A stretch of DNA of 64,000 nt, from NCBI RefSeq assembly GCF_000963255.1, contig NZ_JYOV01000003.1, forward strand, positions 124,001-188,000, in the 5' to 3' direction. A program made the position numbers and the translations under genes. This stretch comes from Streptococcus infantis (GTDB lineage: Bacteria; Bacillota; Bacilli; Lactobacillales; Streptococcaceae). Below, piece by piece: positions 57,689 through 64,000 of the stretch. Below the pieces are notes generated by a model, which saw only the letters and a list, made by a program, of their open reading frames with translations, made no database searches and was not told where the DNA came from. The first letter of the stretch is position 1. Each line of letters begins with the position of its first letter.

Positions 57689-57837
57689 CAATTTTTGGGA
57701 AAAGCTGCAGGAGCAGCTTGGGTTGTTGCAGGTGTGACGTCATCAGCAGAAGCAATAGTAGTTCCTGTGAAGACAGTTCCTAAAACAACGGAAGCTAAGG
57801 TTAGAGTTTGTTTACGTAAAATAGTATATTTTTTCAA
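57688..57837 (-). CDS. Orphan signal-peptide ORF (49 aa)
   Basis: On the minus strand, TTG at 57837 with AAGGGGAC 6 nt upstream opens a 49-residue ORF: LKKYTILRKQ, a hydrophobic stretch LASVVLGTVFTG, cleavage site TIASA-DD, then DVTPATTQAAPAAFPKN and stop. This is a full gram-positive signal peptide with a short Thr/Pro/Ala-rich end, running into a shared terminator. It is either a tiny secreted peptide or the 5' remnant of a deleted wall-protein gene. No product is known to me. Confidence 0.55.
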   Translation of the reverse strand: MKKYTILRKQTLTLASVVLGTVFTGTTIASADDVTPATTQAAPAAFPKN

Positions 57838-58004
57838 AATACGTCCCCTTTTTAATAAACTATTTTCTCTGATACCGGTTTTTAAAAACTTATCAACGAT
57901 ATATTAATCAAGGCTTTTGGACTTTTCATATCTCTAGTTATTAATAAAAAACCGAACAAGAAAAATATACCTGAAATAATTTAAATACACAAAACTCACG
58001 AAAA

Positions 58005-58045
58005 AAATAGGATTCCTACAAATTTGCAGGAATCCTTATTTTATC
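58005..58045. terminator. Bidirectional terminator of the LysR gene
   Basis: AATAGGATTCCT.C pairs with G.AGGAATCCTTATT (loop AAATTT), A7 on the left and TTTT on the right. It lies 90 nt beyond the LysR stop. The rest of 57838-58134 (about 300 bp) is AT-rich and non-coding apart from the upstream region of the 49-aa ORF. Confidence 0.85.
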
Positions 58046-58134
58046 GGTGTTTCTACTTTATTTTTATACGTAAAAAATACTAGCTAGTTACTTTATTTAT
58101 GCTTCTACATTAGCACTAAGAACAAAGATGGCGA

Positions 58135-59010
58135 CTAGTTTAGTAATTTTTCAAAGAATTGGATGACCTCCGGTTTGAGATTACTTTCCTTCGGTTCAAC
58201 TAATGAAACGTAAAAACTAATCCGTTCATTTTCTGCCATCGGAATCGCGATCAGTTCTTCTTCACCATCTGTTAGTGCAAGATCTGCTAGTAAGCTAATT
58301 CCAACTTGTTTCCGAAGGAGTTGTTTTAGAAGCTGAATATCATCCGTCTGAAAGAAGGGAGTAGCCTTATGGTGATAACGCTCATTCAACTGTTCAAAGG
58401 CTTTTAAATGAACAAAGTGCTCATCTGGAATGATAAAATCTTCATTGATGACGTCTGAAAATTGTAATATCTTTTTTGAGGCTAGTGGATGGTTGTGATG
58501 AAGGATATAGAAGAGATCTCGTTTGGCCATTTCTCTTACCTGGAAGCGATGGTCTTTAATCGGTTCCAAACTCCCCAAAAAACTAGCATCTAGCTCTCCT
58601 TTGGAAAGTAATTCCAACAGTTCGACAGATCCTTCTTGAACAGGATGGATACTTTGAAGAGCTGCAACATTACTGATAAAGGCGGGTTGTTTTCGGACAA
58701 GATAGTCAATGATGATTGGTGGGAAACCAATCGTATTGAATTGAGAGAGACTCCGTAGAATCTCTTTTTTTGCCCCTTGAATCTCAGGTAAGACCTTTTG
58801 AATATGTCGTAGCAAGATTTCTCCTTGGGGCGTCAATTTGAAAGTACGGTGAGAAGGATCGTGCACAATTAATTGGCAGTGAAATTCCTTTTCTAGTCGT
58901 TTAATCGCATAGGAAACGGATGGTTGACTGATCCCGTGTTTTTGCGCAACCCCAGTAAAGGATTGCTGTTGACTAAGATCAAAAAAATAATAAAAGTCCT
59001 TAAGATTCAT
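58135..59010 (-). CDS. mleR: LysR family regulator, probable MleR
   Basis: A 291-residue LysR regulator. The N-terminal winged helix (1-62) has DLSQQQSFTGVAQKHGISQP followed by SVSYAIKRLEKEF; an effector-binding domain covers about 90-290. It lies next to the malolactic enzyme and malate transporter genes but is separated from them by a small XRE gene and is transcribed oppositely. In S. mutans and Lactococcus a LysR protein, MleR, activates mleSP in response to malate; that role is inferred here. SD AGAGGGAG. Confidence 0.82.
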   Translation of the reverse strand: MNLKDFYYFFDLSQQQSFTGVAQKHGISQPSVSYAIKRLEKEFHCQLIVHDPSHRTFKLTPQGEILLRHIQKVLPEIQGAKKEILRSLSQFNTIGFPPIIIDYLVRKQPAFISNVAALQSIHPVQEGSVELLELLSKGELDASFLGSLEPIKDHRFQVREMAKRDLFYILHHNHPLASKKILQFSDVINEDFIIPDEHFVHLKAFEQLNERYHHKATPFFQTDDIQLLKQLLRKQVGISLLADLALTDGEEELIAIPMAENERISFYVSLVEPKESNLKPEVIQFFEKLLN

Positions 59011-59121
59011 TGGGCTCCCTCTTCTAAATAGACAGAAATGGATAAGTAAAAATTATCCGTGATAGCTAATTTGACTATATGATTTTTTATTTGTTACAAT
59101 CTAAGGTGAGTCAGAGGACAA

Positions 59122-59472
59122 TTAAAGGCTATCTAAAAGATCTTCGAAAATCTTTAGGAACTTCTCCCTTTTTCCAACTGGAAGTTGTTTGATTTTCATA
59201 TTTACTCTCTTAAGTGAAAGGCTATCGGTAGGATCTGAAGATGCTTCGAGTGAATCAAAATTGAAGAATTCTTCAGGAGTTAACTCAAGAGCAGAAATGA
59301 CTTTTTCAAGACTGTGAATGGTCAGATTCACATTTTGATTTTCCAATTGATTGATGTATTTTAATCCAAGGTCTGCCCGTTCCGACAGCTCCTCTTGACT
59401 CATGTTCTGTTTATTTCGCAAATATTTGACTTTTTGCGCTATATACCGTTGTAAATAATGTTTTGTTTTCAT
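59122..59472 (-). CDS. XRE-type helix-turn-helix regulator
   Basis: A 116-residue protein with an N-terminal Cro/C1-type HTH (about 9-65): KVKYLRNKQNMSQEELSERA with DLGLKYINQLENQNVN. The C-terminal 50 residues are short, acidic then basic, and not recognised. Start ATG 59472; a TTG five codons earlier (59487) is also possible, and neither has a clear SD. It sits between mleR and mleS on the minus strand. Whether it takes part in malate control is unknown. Confidence 0.75.
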   Translation of the reverse strand: MKTKHYLQRYIAQKVKYLRNKQNMSQEELSERADLGLKYINQLENQNVNLTIHSLEKVISALELTPEEFFNFDSLEASSDPTDSLSLKRVNMKIKQLPVGKREKFLKIFEDLLDSL

Positions 59473-59719
59473 GTAACCAGAATACAAGTTTTAAATAACA
59501 AAATTAACACCTTAAACAAAACAAAGTATGCTATAAGAAACATATTTTTAATTTTTGATGGGAATAACCTTCTAAAAACGTGGAAAGGATCTCGCTTTTT
59601 AAAAAGATGATCAGGACGATTTAGTAAGGAATGGATAAATCTATTATCTTGTTATTGCTTGAAGTTCCGTCATTTTAGGGTGCGTCGTCTAAATTTTCAT
59701 TTAGTGACTCATTCATATT

Positions 59720-59768
59720 GTATCATATATAGAACAAAGTGTCATATAAAGCAAAAAAGTGTTATAAT
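59720..59768 (+). promoter_or_regulatory. mleS promoter with direct repeats
   Basis: TATAAT at 59763-59768 with a TG extended -10 and no good -35. GTATCATATA (59720-59729) and GTGTCATATA (59739-59748) repeat 19 bp apart just upstream, where a LysR activator would bind. The remainder of 59488-59719 has no ORF or clear site. Confidence 0.6.
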
Positions 59769-59795
59769 AGAATAAACTAATAAGGAGGTCACATG

Positions 59796-61421
59796 ATGAC
59801 TGCACATGATATTTTAAACAACCCCTTCCTTAACAAAGGAACTGCCTTTACCTTGGAGGAACGTCAGAAACTAGGTCTCATTGGCCTTCTGCCACCTTAC
59901 GTTCAAACCATTGAAGAACAAGCAGCACAAACTTATGCGCAAATGCAAACAAAGGTTAACGATTTGGAAAAACGTTTATTCTTGATGGAAATTTTTAATA
60001 CCAACCGTACCCTTTTCTATTACCTGTTTGCTCAACATTTGGAAGAATTTAATCCCATTGTCTATGACCCAACCATTGCTGATACCATTGAGGGTTATAG
60101 CGACCTCTTTGTAGATCCACAATATGCGGCCTATCTTGACATCAATCACCCTGAAAATATCGAAACAACTTTGAAAAATGCAGCGGGTGATCGTGAAATT
60201 CGTCTTATTGTTGTGACAGATGCAGAAGGTATTCTCGGTATTGGTGACTGGGGTACAAATGGTGTCGATATTTCTGTTGGGAAATTGATGGTCTATACTG
60301 GAGCTGCAGGAATTGATCCTTCCATGGTGCTTCCTTTAGTCATTGATGCAGGTACCAACCGTGAAGAATTGCGTAACAATCCTAATTACTTAGGAAATCG
60401 TCACGAACGTGTACGTGGTGATCGTTACTATGATTTTATCGATCAATTTGTCCAAACTGCAGAACGTCTTTTCCCTAAACTCTACCTTCACTGGGAAGAT
60501 TTCGGTCGCTTAAATGCTGCCAACATTCTTGAAAAATACCGGAAGCAAATTCCAACCTTTAACGATGATATCCAAGGAACTGGTATCGTGACCTTGGGTG
60601 GTATCTTTGGTTCACTGGATATTACAGATGAAAAATTAACGGATCAAGTTTACCTCTGCTATGGTGGTGGAACTGCTGGTGCAGGGATTGCCTCTCGTGT
60701 GCTTCGCGAAATGGTTAGTGAAGGTCTGCCTGAAGAAGAAGCCTATAAACGCTTCTTTATGGTAGATAAACAAGGTCTCCTCTTTGATGACATGGACGAC
60801 CTAACTCCAGAACAAAAACCATTTGCTAAGAAACGCTCTGATTTTGCCAATGCGGATAAGTTAACGGACCTTCTTGAAGTAGTGAAGACGGTTAAGCCAA
60901 CCATTCTTGTGGGAACTTCAACTCAGCCAAATACCTTCACTAAAGAAATCGTAGAGGCTATGTGTGAAAATACTGAACGTCCAATGATCTTCCCATTGTC
61001 TAATCCTACGAAGCTCGCAGAAGCAAGTGCCAAAGATTTGATTGAATGGTCAGATGGAAAAGCGTTTGTTGCAACAGGAATTCCAGCTGGTACAGTTTCC
61101 TATAAAGGAGTAGACTACGTGATTGGTCAAGCGAACAATGCGTTGATCTATCCAGGTCTTGGACTTGGTATGTTGGCCTCTGAAGCGAGTCTCTTGACAG
61201 ATGAAATGATTGGTGCCGCTGCACATTCATTGAGTGGGATTGTCAATCCAGGTCAACCTGGAGCACCAGTCTTACCTCCGTTTAAGTATGTAGCCGATGT
61301 TTCCATCAAAGTAGCGGAAGCAGTTGCTAAAAAAGCACAAGAACAAGGTCTTGCACGTGCTCAAGAAACAGATATGGCTAAAGCGGTCCGTGATTTGAAA
61401 TGGTATCCAGAATATAAATAA
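59796..61421 (+). CDS. mleS: Malolactic enzyme
   Basis: A 541-residue enzyme of the malic enzyme family that turns L-malate into L-lactate and CO2 with NAD+ and Mn2+, consuming a proton. It has malic N-terminal domain landmarks [20 protein letters not shown] (near 149-168), the [12 protein letters not shown] metal site (near 260), and the NAD-binding [12 protein letters not shown] (near 292). Together with the adjacent AEC transporter this is the malolactic rather than malic version. AGGAGG lies 7 nt before ATG 59796 and 4 nt before ATG 59793; the former is preferred. Confidence 0.94.
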   Translation: MTAHDILNNPFLNKGTAFTLEERQKLGLIGLLPPYVQTIEEQAAQTYAQMQTKVNDLEKRLFLMEIFNTNRTLFYYLFAQHLEEFNPIVYDPTIADTIEGYSDLFVDPQYAAYLDINHPENIETTLKNAAGDREIRLIVVTDAEGILGIGDWGTNGVDISVGKLMVYTGAAGIDPSMVLPLVIDAGTNREELRNNPNYLGNRHERVRGDRYYDFIDQFVQTAERLFPKLYLHWEDFGRLNAANILEKYRKQIPTFNDDIQGTGIVTLGGIFGSLDITDEKLTDQVYLCYGGGTAGAGIASRVLREMVSEGLPEEEAYKRFFMVDKQGLLFDDMDDLTPEQKPFAKKRSDFANADKLTDLLEVVKTVKPTILVGTSTQPNTFTKEIVEAMCENTERPMIFPLSNPTKLAEASAKDLIEWSDGKAFVATGIPAGTVSYKGVDYVIGQANNALIYPGLGLGMLASEASLLTDEMIGAAAHSLSGIVNPGQPGAPVLPPFKYVADVSIKVAEAVAKKAQEQGLARAQETDMAKAVRDLKWYPEYK

Positions 61422-61433
61422 GTAAATGGAAAT

Positions 61434-61473
61434 GGGGTGTACGAGTGCGACTGGATGCCTCGTACCCCTTTTG
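61434..61473 (+). terminator. Hairpin between mleS and mleP
   Basis: GGGGT.TACGAG pairs with CTCGTACCCC, then TTTT. A strong hairpin with a short T-run, 30 bp before mleP. It may reduce mleP expression relative to mleS rather than stop it, since mleP has no evident promoter. Confidence 0.8.
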
Positions 61474-61504
61474 CTATATGTCCTATTATAAAGAAAGGGA
61501 GACT

Positions 61505-62452
61505 ATGGAAATCTTTATAACGTCAATTCAGAGTATTGTACCCATTATCGTCATCATCATTCTTGGTTATTTCTTGCAAGTCCGTGGTTGGTTCCAAGAG
61601 AGTTTTGGAAATGACTTATCTAAACTCATTATGAATGTGGCTATGCCTGTGGCAATTTTTACCTCTGTTCTTAAATATTTAACCTTAGATAAGCTGATTA
61701 GCTTGTCTGGTGGTTTGCTCTATACGTTTATCGCCTTCATTCTTGGTTATCTAGCGGCCTTTATTGCGGTGAAAGTTTTTAAAGTGCGCTCAGGACGCCG
61801 AGGAACCATGATTAATACCTTTGTCAATGCCAATACTATTTTCATTGGTTTGCCTTTAAATATCGCTCTGTTTGGGGATCAAGCCCTTCCTTACTTCTTG
61901 GTATATTATATTACAAATACTATCTCTACTTGGACCTTAGGTGTCTATCTGATGACTTCTGATAGCAAAGAAGGGGCTTCAAAACAGACTCAAAAATTTA
62001 ATTGGAAGAAGCTCTTCCCTGCTCCTTTATTAGGTTTTCTCGTAGCCCTCGCCTTTTTAGTGCTCCGTCTGCCTGTTCCAAGTTTTGCGGAAAGTACCTT
62101 GACCTATATTGGTAGTTTAACAACGCCATTATCACTTGTCTATATTGGTATCGTTCTAGCGAAGGCGGGACTTAAGACCATTCGCTTTGATAAGGATACC
62201 ATTATCACACTGGTTGGTCGTTTTATCCTTGCGCCGGTCATCATGCTCCTAGTTTTGAAGTTCTTCTCTCCAAATATGGTAGCATCAGAATTTAGAACCT
62301 TTATGATTCAATCAGCAACACCTGCTTTAGCGGTTCTTCCTATCCTTGCCAATCAAGGAAAAGGCGATGTTGAGTTTTCAACGAATGTGGTCACTCTCAG
62401 TACGGTTTTATTTGTAATTGTGGTTCCGATTCTACAGACATTATTAGGATAA
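61505..62452 (+). CDS. mleP: AEC family malate transporter
   Basis: A 315-residue integral membrane protein with about ten helices in two inverted halves of the auxin-efflux-carrier fold (SIVPIIVIIILGYFLQVRGW at the start; NANTIFIGLPLNIALFG near 105). AEC proteins next to mleS exchange malate for lactate, giving proton motive force. The start is ATG 61505 with AAAGGGAG; the upstream frame from 61445 passes through the hairpin. It ends 18 nt before mprF. Confidence 0.9.
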   Translation: MEIFITSIQSIVPIIVIIILGYFLQVRGWFQESFGNDLSKLIMNVAMPVAIFTSVLKYLTLDKLISLSGGLLYTFIAFILGYLAAFIAVKVFKVRSGRRGTMINTFVNANTIFIGLPLNIALFGDQALPYFLVYYITNTISTWTLGVYLMTSDSKEGASKQTQKFNWKKLFPAPLLGFLVALAFLVLRLPVPSFAESTLTYIGSLTTPLSLVYIGIVLAKAGLKTIRFDKDTIITLVGRFILAPVIMLLVLKFFSPNMVASEFRTFMIQSATPALAVLPILANQGKGDVEFSTNVVTLSTVLFVIVVPILQTLLG

Positions 62453-62470
62453 AAGGAGTAGAGTTTGCAA

Positions 62471-64000
62471 ATGCTTTTGAATTGGCTTAAAAAATGGCAA
62501 ACACTTATCAAACTCGTTTTATTTCTGTCTATTACTAGTCTAGTTATTGTAGAGATAACTAGACTTTTTAAAACAATTTCGTTTGATAAGATTAAAGAAA
62601 TACTGGGAGGACTGTCTCCACTAAATGTCATCTGTTTAGCATTGTTTGGTTTTATGGCCGTTGCGCCAATGATCATCTATGATAGAATCTTAAATCAAGA
62701 GCTTCATCAAAAACAAAAAATTTCTTACTTACTCGAAACTAGCTGGACTATTAATAGCTTGAATAATATGATTGGTTTTGCCGGTTTGGTGGATGTTGGT
62801 TTACGATATTCTTTCTATGGAGATGAAGAACGACCTGAAAAAAGTATGCAGGGGATTTCTCGTGTCATTCCTTATTTCATGAGTGGATTCTCACTGTTTG
62901 CTCTAATCAGCTTAGTTTTAACAGGGTTATTCCCTGTATCAATTGGGATTAAACAGTATTGGCCAGCTCTTTTAGGAGCTAGTCTCTATCTTCCAATTGT
63001 ACTATTTGTTTCAAATAGAAAAAATTGGGCTTATTTTGGTCAGCTGAGTGGAAGAACAATTTTATCATTAGTATTGGCTTCAGCTCTTGATTGGGCTAGC
63101 ATCATTGGTTTTTTCCTTTTAGTTGGATCTGTTTTAGGGTTTCATTTACCGATTTATGACATCATCCCCCTTTTTATGATTGCGATTACAATCGGGATTA
63201 TGTCAATGATTCCTGGTAGTCTAGGTAGTTTTGATTTAATTATGGTATCTGGTTTAGTTGGCCTTGGGATTGATAAGACTCAGGCACTAAGTTGGTTACT
63301 TTTATTTAGGTTATTCTATTATATTCTTCCTTTTGGTTTAGGAGTTGTTCTATTCTTGAAAAATATGGGTGGACGACTTAATGAGAAGTATTTAGGAATT
63401 CCACACAAGGTCATTGAGACTTTATCCACTATTGTATTAGTTTGGGGGTTACGACTTTTTGGCTTCTTTTTTATCGTTTCAGCTATAGTTCCTCAAGAAT
63501 TAGAGCATCTTCCTTTGCTTAAAGATCTTGCAACTAGTACTGGTCAGTTTGTTTTTCAACTTCCTAGTATCCTTCTCGGTGTTCTATTCTTTCTGCTAGC
63601 AAGAATAGTCAAACGACGATTGAAATTTACCTTAGCACTTACGACTGGACTAGGTTTGGTTAGCCTTGTTTATTTGAATATTGGTTCTTTTTCTTTAATA
63701 AGTAGTATTTTCTTAATCAAACTTTTATCTCTCATTTGGTGGAAGAAAGATACATTTGTTCGCAGGCATTATATCTATGTTTGGGAAGATTGTTGCAAAG
63801 ATATTATTTATATTGGTGGAACGCTCTTTTTGACACTAGTTTTGCTAGGGCATTTGAATCCTCATCATGTGTTTCAGTTAAACCATTTCTCTCACGTAAT
63901 GACACATTGGCTTTATCTTCTTAGTGTGTCCCTTGTTTTGGTGTCTCTATATGTGTTGCTTCTTCGTAAAAGTAATCAATTCAAAGGGGAAATTGGAGAA
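62471..64000 (+). CDS. mprF: MprF-like phosphatidylglycerol lysyltransferase, 5' part
   Basis: An open frame of 510 codons running off the right end. It has at least 12 hydrophobic helices (flippase domain, with YSFYGDEERPEKSMQGISRV and IPGSLGSFDLIMVSGLVGLG typical of MprF). The catalytic C-terminal lysyltransferase domain lies beyond the window. MprF adds amino acids to phosphatidylglycerol and flips the product, repelling cationic peptides. ATG at 62471 has AAAGGAG 12 nt away; an in-frame TTG at 62465 is only 6 nt from the SD and could be the real start. Confidence 0.88.
   Translation, partial: MLLNWLKKWQTLIKLVLFLSITSLVIVEITRLFKTISFDKIKEILGGLSPLNVICLALFGFMAVAPMIIYDRILNQELHQKQKISYLLETSWTINSLNNMIGFAGLVDVGLRYSFYGDEERPEKSMQGISRVIPYFMSGFSLFALISLVLTGLFPVSIGIKQYWPALLGASLYLPIVLFVSNRKNWAYFGQLSGRTILSLVLASALDWASIIGFFLLVGSVLGFHLPIYDIIPLFMIAITIGIMSMIPGSLGSFDLIMVSGLVGLGIDKTQALSWLLLFRLFYYILPFGLGVVLFLKNMGGRLNEKYLGIPHKVIETLSTIVLVWGLRLFGFFFIVSAIVPQELEHLPLLKDLATSTGQFVFQLPSILLGVLFFLLARIVKRRLKFTLALTTGLGLVSLVYLNIGSFSLISSIFLIKLLSLIWWKKDTFVRRHYIYVWEDCCKDIIYIGGTLFLTLVLLGHLNPHHVFQLNHFSHVMTHWLYLLSVSLVLVSLYVLLLRKSNQFKGEIGE

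Noticed and set aside
57485-57907. 140-residue plus-strand ORF after the Cthe_2159-like gene
   Set aside because: It overlaps the real gene in another frame, crosses its terminator, and its second half is the complement of the 49-aa signal-peptide ORF.

Overview
The window is a 64-kb stretch of ordinary low-GC chromosome from a mitis-group Streptococcus, most like S. oralis or S. mitis. The evidence is gene content: SpxA1, IreB, RuvX, FolC, cinA-recA with a ComX-type box, the dlt operon, the adcRCBA zinc locus, rpoBC, and a pneumococcal-type BOX repeat. Nearly all proteins read like pneumococcal orthologues. However, recA is not followed by dinF-lytA, and an LPXTG-anchored 5'-nucleotidase and a malolactic locus are present. 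This argues against S. pneumoniae itself. Assignment is by recognition only; no database search was run.

Layout. 1-5.5 kb: P-type cation ATPase, spxA, a lipoprotein and the ireB-ruvX-DUF1292 operon, followed by an unusual tandem array of about 51-bp terminator-like hairpins. 5.5-12 kb: folC, a lipoprotein, a Cof phosphatase, a purine permease and tsaE-GNAT-lytR. 12-18 kb: cinA-recA, BOX, a PspC-domain protein, GNAT, MATE and YebC. 18-27.8 kb: a membrane protein, a MarR-controlled heterodimeric ABC exporter, DUF2200, a PAP2 phosphatase, a LytTR/LiaF-like pair, rpmB, an Asp23-like protein and a FakA-like kinase. 27.9-31.6 kb: two small membrane proteins, an ABC exporter and a two-component system in one operon. 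31.7-32.6 kb: a decayed IS200-type element beside what looks like a group II intron tail. 32.6-39.1 kb: dusB-hslO (minus) and dltXABCD. 39.2-46.1 kb: nt5e, adcRCBA and an acid phosphatase lipoprotein. 46.2-53.8 kb: rpoB-rpoC with a long structured leader. 53.9-57.9 kb: an acetyltransferase, a VTC/DUF4956 pair divergent from a Cthe_2159-like lipoprotein, and an orphan signal-peptide ORF. 58-64 kb: a LysR and an XRE regulator, mleS-mleP and the 5' part of mprF.

Functional themes are cell-envelope homeostasis (dlt, mprF, LytR, ABC/TCS, LytTR/LiaF), metal handling (P-type ATPase, adc), acid tolerance (malolactic enzyme, dlt) and core transcription and translation. Small genes such as dltX and the C-terminally open mprF were read directly from the DNA, and several starts were moved to fit promoters and Shine-Dalgarno (SD) sites.

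The most interesting signals are non-coding: (i) the covarying hairpin array after the DUF1292 gene; (ii) three genes whose -10 box lies 7 nt from the start codon, so they are probably leaderless (tsaE, MATE, hslO); (iii) the IS200/group II intron composite; and (iv) a structured element at 18.2 kb. I found no tRNA, rRNA or CRISPR.
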